64,000 nucleotides of DNA, taken from Candidatus Neomarinimicrobiota bacterium (GTDB taxonomy: Bacteria; Fidelibacterota; UBA2242; B5-G15). Each line of letters begins with the position of its first letter. Position 1 is the stretch's first letter. The notes under the pieces are model-generated. The model ran no database searches. It was not told the origin of the DNA and worked only from the letters and a program-made list of their open reading frames with translations. The stretch is from contig JACDNV010000010.1 of NCBI GenBank assembly GCA_017656425.1, positions 22,521 to 86,520 on the forward strand, in the 5' to 3' direction. A program made the position numbers and the translations under genes. Below, piece by piece: positions 9,222 to 16,656 of the stretch.

Positions 9222-9353
9222 ATGATGAAAATGATCATAAGCCGCGGATTCAAAAGGAAAATTATTGAAGCGGAAGAGTGGGATAAGAAATTTTCAAATA
9301 CCCCACACTTTCGAATTCTTATTAAAAAAGATAACCATAGAAGACAAATTTAA
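9222..9353 (+). CDS. Possible 43-aa peptide in the pyrR leader
   Basis: A short open frame starts ATG ATG at 9222 and ends TAA at 9351-9353; the product is basic (KKDNHRRQI at the end). The stop codon lies at the base of a terminator hairpin just upstream of pyrR. It could be a leader peptide, a small protein of the miaA transcript, or chance. I recognise no family, and no clear ribosome binding site precedes it. Confidence 0.3.
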   Translation: MMKMIISRGFKRKIIEAEEWDKKFSNTPHFRILIKKDNHRRQI

Positions 9354-9379
9354 TCCACCTTTTAAGGTGGATTTTTTTT
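9352..9379 (+). terminator. Intrinsic terminator, possibly the pyr attenuator
   Basis: AATCCACC (9352-9359) pairs perfectly with GGTGGATT (9366-9373) around a TTTTAA loop and runs into eight Ts. It ends 15 bases before the pyrR start, so it either closes the mutL-miaA transcript or serves as an attenuator for the pyrimidine operon. I could not identify a convincing anti-terminator or PyrR-binding loop. Confidence 0.8.
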
Positions 9380-9394
9380 AATTGGAGAGAAGAT

Positions 9395-9949
9395 ATGAAT
9401 GAGAGGGTTAAATTAAAAGTAGCCGATGAAAATAGTATAAACAGAACAATTACAAGGCTTACCCATGAGATACTTGAGAAAAATAAAGGTATATACAATC
9501 TGGTAATCGTGGGCATAAGGACAAGAGGAGAGTATATTGCAAAGAGGGTTGCCGAGAAAATAGAGAAAATTGAGAACGTTAAAATGCAGATAGGAGTGCT
9601 TGATGTGGTGCTTTACCGGGATGATCTAAGATTAAGAACGAAAATACCAAAAGTACAGATAAGCGATATTCCATTCGAAATTGATGATAAGACTGTTGTA
9701 TTGGTTGATGATGTAATCTATACTGGCAGGACTACACGTGCAGCACTCGATGCTTTAGTTGATTACGGTAGACCTGCGAAGATACAGTTAGCGGTTCTTG
9801 TTGATCGTGGTGGTAGGGAGATGCCAATTTGCCCTGATTATATAGGTATGAAGTTACCAGTATCTGTTGGTGAGGAAGTCAGAGTTAAAGTAAAAGAAGT
9901 AGACGGTGAAGATGGAGTTTTTATAGTGGAGGTGGTAGATGAGTCTTAG
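9395..9949 (+). CDS. pyrR: Bifunctional pyr operon regulator / uracil phosphoribosyltransferase
   Basis: PyrR binds pyr mRNA in response to UMP/UTP and often has uracil phosphoribosyltransferase activity. At 184 aa it has the family length. The PRPP-binding loop is VVLVDDVIYTGRTTRAAL, and the N-terminal TRLTHEILEKNKG and LVDRGGREMPICPDYIG are typical. GGAG precedes the ATG. It heads pyrR-pyrB-pyrC and overlaps pyrB by 11 bases. The terminator directly upstream suggests regulation by attenuation. Confidence 0.94.
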   Translation: MNERVKLKVADENSINRTITRLTHEILEKNKGIYNLVIVGIRTRGEYIAKRVAEKIEKIENVKMQIGVLDVVLYRDDLRLRTKIPKVQISDIPFEIDDKTVVLVDDVIYTGRTTRAALDALVDYGRPAKIQLAVLVDRGGREMPICPDYIGMKLPVSVGEEVRVKVKEVDGEDGVFIVEVVDES

Positions 9950-10865
9950 TATAGAGCATTTGTTAGGATTAGATGGTGTGCCAAAGGAAGATATAGAGGC
10001 GATACTTGAAACAGCATTTTCATTTAGAGAGGTTCTAGAAAGACCTATAAAAAAGGTGCCCTCACTTCAGGGTAAAACAGTCGTAAATCTATTTTTTGAA
10101 CCATCAACTAGGACAAGGCTATCCTTTGAAATAGCTGAAAAGAGACTGTCGGCTGATATTATAAACTTTTCGGCAAGTGTGAGCAGTTTGGAAAAGGGTG
10201 AAAGTTTAAAAGATACAGTACAGAATATACTAGCCATGAAGGTTGATGGAATAGTAATAAGGCATTCGGACCCTGGTGCCGCAAAACTACTTACAAAATT
10301 TGTAGATGCCGCAGTAATAAATGCTGGAGATGGGACTCATGAGCATCCCACACAGGCTTTACTTGATATGATGTCGATAAAGGAAAAGCTGGGTACACTT
10401 GAGGATATTAATGTAGCAATAGTTGGAGACATAAAGCACAGTAGAGTTGCTCTTTCGAATATATTTGGATTAAAAACAATGGGAGCCAATGTGTTTTTGT
10501 GTGGACCTCCCACGTTTATTCCTGTAGGAGTTGAGACCCTTGGTGTACGTGTTTTAAAGGATATTGATGAGGTTCTGGAAATTGCAGATGTAGTAAATGT
10601 TTTGAGAATTCAGAGAGAGAGACAGGGTAGGGGATATATCCCATCTTTGAGGGAATACAGAGCTCGTTTTGGATTGACGAAAGAAAGGCTTGATAAAATA
10701 AAAAGGAGGCTTGTCATTATGCATCCTGGTCCTATGAACAGAGGTGTAGAGATAGATTCTGAAGTTGCTGAAAGCGAGCACTCAATTATATTGCATCAAG
10801 TTCTGAATGGAGTAGCGGTAAGGATGGCAGTGTTGTTTCTACTACTTGGTGGAAAGAAGGAGTAA
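9939..10865 (+). CDS. pyrB: Aspartate carbamoyltransferase catalytic subunit
   Basis: PyrB condenses carbamoyl phosphate and aspartate, the second step of de novo pyrimidine synthesis. The carbamoyl-phosphate motif FFEPSTRTRLSFE, the segment GDGTHEHPTQALLD and the C-terminal MHPGPMNRGVEI are present; the 308-aa length is standard. It starts inside the end of pyrR and is followed at once by pyrC. No pyrI regulatory subunit is seen, as is usual for the PyrR-regulated type. Confidence 0.96.
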   Translation: MSLSIEHLLGLDGVPKEDIEAILETAFSFREVLERPIKKVPSLQGKTVVNLFFEPSTRTRLSFEIAEKRLSADIINFSASVSSLEKGESLKDTVQNILAMKVDGIVIRHSDPGAAKLLTKFVDAAVINAGDGTHEHPTQALLDMMSIKEKLGTLEDINVAIVGDIKHSRVALSNIFGLKTMGANVFLCGPPTFIPVGVETLGVRVLKDIDEVLEIADVVNVLRIQRERQGRGYIPSLREYRARFGLTKERLDKIKRRLVIMHPGPMNRGVEIDSEVAESEHSIILHQVLNGVAVRMAVLFLLLGGKKE

Positions 10866-10869
10866 AAAA

Positions 10870-12171
10870 ATGAAAATAAAAAAATTAGAAAAGAAGGTTT
10901 TATTAAAAAATGGTCTGGTAGTTGATTTTGACAATCGTGATTTTATTAAAAAAGACATTTTAATAATAGATGGAAAAATTAGAGAAATAAAGGAAAGTAT
11001 CAATGTGGGCGATGATTATAAGGTTTATGATTTGAAAGGATATGTAATATCCCCAGGATTTATAGACGTGCATGTGCATTTTAGAGAGCCGGGTTATGAA
11101 AATGCGGAGACGCTTGAGACAGGGTCAAAAGCCGCGCTGGCAGGTGGCTTTTCACATGTTTTTTGTATGCCGAATACAGAGCCTCCGATTGACAATGCGG
11201 AGATGGTAAAATATGTTTATGAAAGGTCAGAATCACTCCCTATCAACATTTATCCAATAGCTGCTATAACAAAGGGGAGGAAGGGACAGGAGATAACAGA
11301 GATGGCAGAGATTGCCGAGTTTGGTGCAATGGCTTTTTCGGACGATGGTAGTTATGTCCAGAATCCACTGGTTATGAGATTAGCAATGGAATATTCAAAG
11401 CTTGTCAATCGACCAATTGTTGATCATGCTGAAGATGAATTGTTAAAAGATAATGGTGTTATGAATGAAAGTGAAGTCTCTACGAGACTAGGACTTAAAG
11501 GAAATCCAGCTGTTGCGGAAGAGATTGCAGTTTATAGAGACATAGCTCTGGCTAAATTCACAGGTGCGCATATACATATTGCTCATGTTACAACCGCAAA
11601 AGCTGTTGAGTTAATAAGGAAAGCAAAAGCAGAGGGCGTCAAGGTTACAGCGGAGGTTACTCCACATCACTTAGTGTTAACAGAAGACTATATGATTGAT
11701 TTTGATGCCAATGGGAAAGTGCAACCTCCTCTGAGAAACAAAAAAGATGTGGAAGCGCTTATTGAAGGATTGAAAGATGGTACGATTGATATAATTGCAA
11801 CTGATCATGCGCCACACCCCATAGAAACCAAAGAAACGACAATAAATGAAGCTTCAAGTGGTATGATAGGGCTTGAATCTGCATTTGGATTACTCGTTAC
11901 GCACCTTGTGCATGAACGAAAGATTCCATTGATAGATATACTTGAAAAAATTACGATTAATCCAATGAAAATTTTTAATATACCAGCATCTGGTATTGAA
12001 GTGGGCAAAGAAGCCAACGTAACCATATTTGATTCCGATGAGTGGTGGATATTCAAAAGGGAAAATATTTATTCAAAATCATATAACACTCCCTTTATCG
12101 GTTGTGAATTGTTAGGTAAAGTAAAGCATGTAATAAACAAGAATTTTATCTCAATTATGGATAATGAATAA
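10870..12171 (+). CDS. pyrC: Dihydroorotase
   Basis: PyrC cyclises N-carbamoyl aspartate to dihydroorotate. The metal-binding DVHVHFREPGYE, the carbamylated-lysine region and TDHAPHPIETKE mark the long class I form of about 430 aa usually found beside pyrB. I set the start at ATG 10870, which has AGGAG at 10857-10862 with good spacing; a TTG at 10846 would extend back into pyrB. It ends the pyrimidine operon. Confidence 0.95.
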   Translation: MKIKKLEKKVLLKNGLVVDFDNRDFIKKDILIIDGKIREIKESINVGDDYKVYDLKGYVISPGFIDVHVHFREPGYENAETLETGSKAALAGGFSHVFCMPNTEPPIDNAEMVKYVYERSESLPINIYPIAAITKGRKGQEITEMAEIAEFGAMAFSDDGSYVQNPLVMRLAMEYSKLVNRPIVDHAEDELLKDNGVMNESEVSTRLGLKGNPAVAEEIAVYRDIALAKFTGAHIHIAHVTTAKAVELIRKAKAEGVKVTAEVTPHHLVLTEDYMIDFDANGKVQPPLRNKKDVEALIEGLKDGTIDIIATDHAPHPIETKETTINEASSGMIGLESAFGLLVTHLVHERKIPLIDILEKITINPMKIFNIPASGIEVGKEANVTIFDSDEWWIFKRENIYSKSYNTPFIGCELLGKVKHVINKNFISIMDNE

Positions 12172-12272
12172 TAGTTTTCTGAGTTATCTTTTATTTTTTT
12201 AATATTTAACTAATATAACTTCTGGTTTAATTACCTTAGGTTTAATTCAAGAAATAGTTGAATAGAGGCCTA

Positions 12273-12300
12273 TTTACAAAAAGTTTACATAAAATTTACT
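12273..12300 (+). promoter_or_regulatory. Pho-box-like triple direct repeat upstream of pstS
   Basis: Three hexamers TTTACA (12273-12278), TTTACA (12284-12289) and TTTACT (12295-12300) recur every 11 bases, i.e. one helical turn. This resembles the TT(A/C/T)ACA repeats bound by PhoP-type regulators in Bacillus. It lies about 70 bases before pstS, a natural place for phosphate control. No phoB/phoR gene is in the window, so the regulator is inferred. Confidence 0.6.
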
Positions 12301-12368
12301 CTTATTTAATACTCATTTTGTTAAATACGATGTAATTTCACAGTTCTGATGAAAAATGAGAGGAAGTT

Positions 12369-13397
12369 ATGAAAAAACTGATTATAGTTACAATTTTAAT
12401 CTTATCAGTCTTTTTTAGAGCAAATCCTGCCGATCTTATAGGAGCAGGAGCCACATTTCCATATCTATTGTATTCGAAAATGTTCAGTGAATATAAGAAG
12501 CAATATGGAATAAAAGTCAATTACCAGGCAATTGGTTCTGGAGGGGGCGTAAGGCAGATAAGGGAAAAGACTGTTGATTTTGGTGCTTCAGATGCGTTTT
12601 TGAGTGATGAAGAAATGAAAATGTTTTCCGATGAGGTAGTCCACATCCCTATATGTGCTGGTGCTGTAGTGATTACCTATAATCTACCTGGGAATCCAGA
12701 GTTAAAACTTTCCCAGGATGTTATAGCGGATATATTTCTTGGAAAGATAACAAAATGGAATGATCCGAAGATACAAAAGTTGAATCCAGAGGTTAAGTTG
12801 CCCAATCTAAAGGTTTTAGTTGTGCACAGGTCTGATGGTAGTGGTACGACATATATTTTTAGCGATTATCTAAGTAAGATTAGTAAGGAGTGGAAAAAGA
12901 AAGTCGGTGCCGGTAAGTCTTTGCGATGGCCTGTTGGGGTTGGAGCAAAAGGTAATTCTGGTGTTACAGGGATGATAAAACAAATCCCTGGTACTATAGG
13001 CTATGTAGAGTTTGCTTATGCTTTACAGAATCGGTTGCCGATAGCACTTATTAAAAATAAAAGTGGCAAATTCATAAAACCCTCTATTGAAACAGTAAAA
13101 TTATCTGCGGAAACTAAGCTACCAGATGATATGAGAGTATCCCTTACAGATACAGATGCACCTGAAGGATATCCTATCACCGGCTTTACATGGTTAATTG
13201 TCTACAAAGAATTAAAGAATGGTGGTTTAACATATGAAAAAGCGAAAGAGCTGATAAATCTTCTCTGGTGGATGGTCCATGATGGACAAAAGTATACAGT
13301 AAATTTACATTATGCTCCTCTTTCTGATTTAGCTCAAAAAAAAGCAGAAATTATACTAAGGTCAATAACTTATGAGGGTAAAAAATTACTTGACTAA
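12369..13397 (+). CDS. pstS: Phosphate ABC transporter, substrate-binding protein
   Basis: PstS is the periplasmic phosphate binder that feeds PstCAB. An N-terminal signal peptide (KKLIIVTILILSVFF, about 1-21) precedes LIGAGATFPYLLY, YQAIGSGGGVRQI, VHRSDGSGTT and VEFAYAL, all standard. Length is 342 aa. The gene opens pstSCAB-phoU and has AGAGGAAG before the ATG. The Pho-box-like repeats upstream suggest induction by phosphate limitation. No lipobox cysteine is seen, so it is probably soluble in the periplasm. Confidence 0.95.
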   Translation: MKKLIIVTILILSVFFRANPADLIGAGATFPYLLYSKMFSEYKKQYGIKVNYQAIGSGGGVRQIREKTVDFGASDAFLSDEEMKMFSDEVVHIPICAGAVVITYNLPGNPELKLSQDVIADIFLGKITKWNDPKIQKLNPEVKLPNLKVLVVHRSDGSGTTYIFSDYLSKISKEWKKKVGAGKSLRWPVGVGAKGNSGVTGMIKQIPGTIGYVEFAYALQNRLPIALIKNKSGKFIKPSIETVKLSAETKLPDDMRVSLTDTDAPEGYPITGFTWLIVYKELKNGGLTYEKAKELINLLWWMVHDGQKYTVNLHYAPLSDLAQKKAEIILRSITYEGKKLLD

Positions 13398-13412
13398 GAT
13401 TAGCAGGATTAG

Positions 13413-14282
13413 ATGAATATCGATAAAATTTTCAAAGCTGGATTATTTTTGGCTGGTTTTATAACGATGCTACTGATTATTGCTTCTTTTATATCTCTAT
13501 TGATTGAAAGTATACCTGCTATAAAAGCCTTTGGGATAAGATTTTTAACCTCATCGACCTGGGATCCAGTTTTAGAAGAATTTGGATTTTTACCATTTTT
13601 TATCGGGACGTTATTAACATCCATTATGGCACTTCTGATATCTATTCCCTTTTCTCTTGCTGTATCTCTTTTTCTTAGTGAGTATTTTAAATCAGGGATA
13701 ATAAGTAAAATATTGAATTATGCAACCGACTTGCTTTCTGGAATACCATCGGTAATATATGGATTCTGGGGTCTATTTGTGCTGATGCCTGTCGTTAGAT
13801 ATATTGAAATGAAATTGGGGATAATTCCATACGGAGTTGGAATATTAACTGCTTCATTAATCCTATCAATTATGATAATTCCTTTCTCTTCTTCTGTGGC
13901 AAGAGAGGTTATAAGGCTTGTTCCTAGTGATATAAAAGAAGCTGCATATTCTATGGGAGCGACCCATTTTGAAGTTATAAGAAAAATTATCCTTCCCTAT
14001 TCAAAATCTGGTATATTTGCCGGTATAATGCTTGCATTTGGCAGGGCTCTTGGTGAAACAATGGCGGTTACTATGGTTATTGGGAATGCAAATAGAATTC
14101 CCAAATCTCTTTTTGAACCAGGGAATACTCTTGCTTCGGTAATTGCTAATGAATTTGCTGAAGCTTCCAGCGATATTCATCTTAGTGCATTAATAGAGCT
14201 TGGTTTACTTCTTTTCATTGTTACTCTTATTATAAATTTTGCCGGGAGTCTTGTAATTAAGAGGTTTGAAATTGAAAAATAA
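13413..14282 (+). CDS. pstC: Phosphate ABC transporter permease PstC
   Basis: This is an inner-membrane permease of the high-affinity phosphate importer, 289 aa, with about six hydrophobic helices. Family segments are LLSGIPSVIYGFWGLFVLMP and the EAA-type loop around KEAAYSMGATHFEVIRKI, followed by GRALGETMAVTMVIGN. It starts 15 bases after pstS and overlaps pstA. Confidence 0.95.
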   Translation: MNIDKIFKAGLFLAGFITMLLIIASFISLLIESIPAIKAFGIRFLTSSTWDPVLEEFGFLPFFIGTLLTSIMALLISIPFSLAVSLFLSEYFKSGIISKILNYATDLLSGIPSVIYGFWGLFVLMPVVRYIEMKLGIIPYGVGILTASLILSIMIIPFSSSVAREVIRLVPSDIKEAAYSMGATHFEVIRKIILPYSKSGIFAGIMLAFGRALGETMAVTMVIGNANRIPKSLFEPGNTLASVIANEFAEASSDIHLSALIELGLLLFIVTLIINFAGSLVIKRFEIEK

Positions 14283-15114
14283 TATAGGGAAAAGAATATT
14301 TTTAAACCATTTGTTTAAGGTGCTGATAATATCTCTATCTCTATTTACAATTATCCCATTATTTTTAATTCTATATCACATAGTAAAAAACGGCATAAGT
14401 GTTATTGATTTTGAATTTTTTATAAGATTGCCCAAACCACCAGGAGAGGAAGGCGGGGGAATTTTACATTCACTTGTTGGGACTTTAATCCTTGTTATAA
14501 TAGCTTTCATTATTGCTACTCCATTGGGGATATTTACCGGTGTTTTTCTGGCTGAAGTTAAAGACAGGTTTAGTAACAATTTAAGATTTTTAATAAATAT
14601 AATACAGGGAATCCCATCGATTGTGATAGGAATCCTCGTTTACATCTGGATTGTTATTCCAATGGGTGGTTTTAGTGCATTTGCAGGTGGTGTCGCATTA
14701 GCGATTATGATGCTGCCAGTGGTAATTAAATCAACAGAAGAAACTATAAAGATGATTCCTGATACATTGAAGGAGGCCTCCTATTCTCTTGGAGTTAACT
14801 ATACACGGACAATATTAAAAGTGGTAATTCCCTCGGGATTTGGTGGTATAGCCTCTGGATTAATTGTAGCTATATCAAGAGTTGCTGGTGAAACCGCTCC
14901 GCTTTTGTTCACTGCCTTTGGTAGTTCATTTTTGAATGTTAATCCTTTTAAACCTATTGATGCATTGCCCTTGCTTGTATTTAACTATGCAATGAGCCTT
15001 TATGAAAGCTGGCATCGCATCGCCTGGGGAGCATCTTTTGTATTACTGGTATTTGTTTTAATTCTTAATGTTCTTGTAAAAATTGCAGGAGCGAAATGGA
15101 GAACACGGTTTTAA
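14266..15114 (+). CDS. pstA: Phosphate ABC transporter permease PstA
   Basis: This is the second permease of the phosphate importer. It shows [19 protein letters not shown], the loop [18 protein letters not shown] and [17 protein letters not shown]. The start is taken as TTG 14266, which overlaps pstC by 17 bases; a second TTG lies at 14272 and no ATG is available. About 282 aa, six hydrophobic helices. It overlaps pstB by 19 bases, so the operon is tightly coupled. Confidence 0.93.
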   Translation: MKLKNNIGKRIFLNHLFKVLIISLSLFTIIPLFLILYHIVKNGISVIDFEFFIRLPKPPGEEGGGILHSLVGTLILVIIAFIIATPLGIFTGVFLAEVKDRFSNNLRFLINIIQGIPSIVIGILVYIWIVIPMGGFSAFAGGVALAIMMLPVVIKSTEETIKMIPDTLKEASYSLGVNYTRTILKVVIPSGFGGIASGLIVAISRVAGETAPLLFTAFGSSFLNVNPFKPIDALPLLVFNYAMSLYESWHRIAWGASFVLLVFVLILNVLVKIAGAKWRTRF

Positions 15115-15857
15115 GGATTGAAAATCTCTTTGCTGGTTATAATGATAGTGGATGGATATTGAAAGATATTAATCTATCAATCTATAAGAATAGGGTTACA
15201 ACTATTATGGGACCTTCGGGGTGTGGCAAGACAACACTGATAAGGTGTATAAACCGCATGCACGAACTGACTGATGGAGCAATGGCAAAGGGTGAAATTT
15301 ATCTGGATAATGAAAATATTTTTGAGATAAATCCTATACTTCTTAGAAGAAGAATCGGGATGGTGTTCCAAAGACCAAATCCATTTCCTACTATGAGCAT
15401 ATATGATAATGTTATTTCGGGCTATATTCTGAATGGGTTAAAACTTTCCAAGAGAGAAAAAGATGAAATTGTGGAGGATGCTTTAAGGAAGGCATTTCTA
15501 TGGGATGAGGTAAAGGATGTGCTTCATAGAAAAGGGACTTTTTTATCTGGTGGACAGCAGCAGAGATTATGTATAGCGAGAGCGCTTGCTATGAAACCTG
15601 AGATAATCCTTCTTGATGAACCAACTTCTGCACTTGATCCAAAAGCTACGGCAATGATTGAGGAGTTGATTGTGGATTTAAAAAATAATGTGACAGTGTT
15701 GTTGGTAACTCATAACATAGCCCAAGCAGCAAGGGTTTCCGATTATACAGCCTTTTTATATCTTGGAAACCTTATAGAGTATGGAGAGACCCAGAAACTA
15801 TTCACTGTACCGAAGGATAAAAGAACAGAAGAATATTTAACTGGAAAATTTGGTTAA
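15096..15857 (+). CDS. pstB: Phosphate ABC transporter ATP-binding protein
   Basis: This is the ATPase of the phosphate importer, 253 aa. Walker A is GPSGCGKTT, the signature is [16 protein letters not shown], Walker B is [14 protein letters not shown] and the switch histidine lies in [15 protein letters not shown]. The PstB-typical [17 protein letters not shown] is present. The ATG lies within the last codons of pstA. Confidence 0.96.
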   Translation: MENTVLRIENLFAGYNDSGWILKDINLSIYKNRVTTIMGPSGCGKTTLIRCINRMHELTDGAMAKGEIYLDNENIFEINPILLRRRIGMVFQRPNPFPTMSIYDNVISGYILNGLKLSKREKDEIVEDALRKAFLWDEVKDVLHRKGTFLSGGQQQRLCIARALAMKPEIILLDEPTSALDPKATAMIEELIVDLKNNVTVLLVTHNIAQAARVSDYTAFLYLGNLIEYGETQKLFTVPKDKRTEEYLTGKFG

Positions 15858-15889
15858 TAGAGGTTATTTTTGTATTTGCGAGAGATGAT

Positions 15890-16549
15890 ATGGTTAATAA
15901 AGAATTAAATTTATTAATAGAAGAAATTATTGAATATTCCCACCTTATAATAGATATGGTGGAAGGTAGTGTGAAGGGGCTCGTTGAAAAAAATAGAGAT
16001 ATTTTAACAAAAGTAATTGATGATATGGAGAGTCGAGCGAATGCATATGAAATAGAAATAGACAGAAATTGTGCTGAATTTATTGTCAAGTATCAACCTC
16101 GAGCTATCGATCTCAGAACGGTTTTAATGATTCTCAAAATGAATAATGATCTTGAAAGAATGGGAGACCATGCTGTAAATGCCAGTGAGAGTGCACTGTT
16201 TTTGATCCAAAGACCTGAAGTGAAACCTCTGATAGATATTCCAAGGATGGCTGAGATTTCGGTTAAGATGCTGAAAGATGCAGTTAAAGCATTTGTTAAC
16301 GGAGATATAGGGCTTGCTAAGACTGTATGTGAACGAGATGATATTGTAGATAATTTGGCTGATCAGGTCTTAAGGGAGCTATTGACTTACATGGCTTCAG
16401 ATCCTTCTACTATTGAGAGATCCCTTCATTTGTTGCGTGTTTCCAGTAATCTTGAAAGAATTGCTGATCTATCGACAAATATTTCAGAGGATGTTGTTTT
16501 TATTGTCTCGGGAAAAGTAATTAAACATCACGAAAGTGAAATAGAATAG
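15890..16549 (+). CDS. phoU: Phosphate signalling protein PhoU
   Basis: PhoU is a helical protein that modulates PstSCAB and phosphate-sensing kinases. The 219-aa protein has the duplicated three-helix PhoU domains, each with a metal-binding E/DxxxD-type segment: NNDLERMGDHAVNASE in the first and SSNLERIADLSTNISEDV in the second. It follows pstB by 32 bases and closes the phosphate operon. Confidence 0.94.
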   Translation: MVNKELNLLIEEIIEYSHLIIDMVEGSVKGLVEKNRDILTKVIDDMESRANAYEIEIDRNCAEFIVKYQPRAIDLRTVLMILKMNNDLERMGDHAVNASESALFLIQRPEVKPLIDIPRMAEISVKMLKDAVKAFVNGDIGLAKTVCERDDIVDNLADQVLRELLTYMASDPSTIERSLHLLRVSSNLERIADLSTNISEDVVFIVSGKVIKHHESEIE

Positions 16550-16656
16550 ATATATTTATTTTTTCTATCTTGGACTTTTATGAAATCACTTTCCTCTTAT
16601 ATCTTGTGATAGACTGATTAAAATTTTATATTTTAACAAATATATGTGAGGGAATT

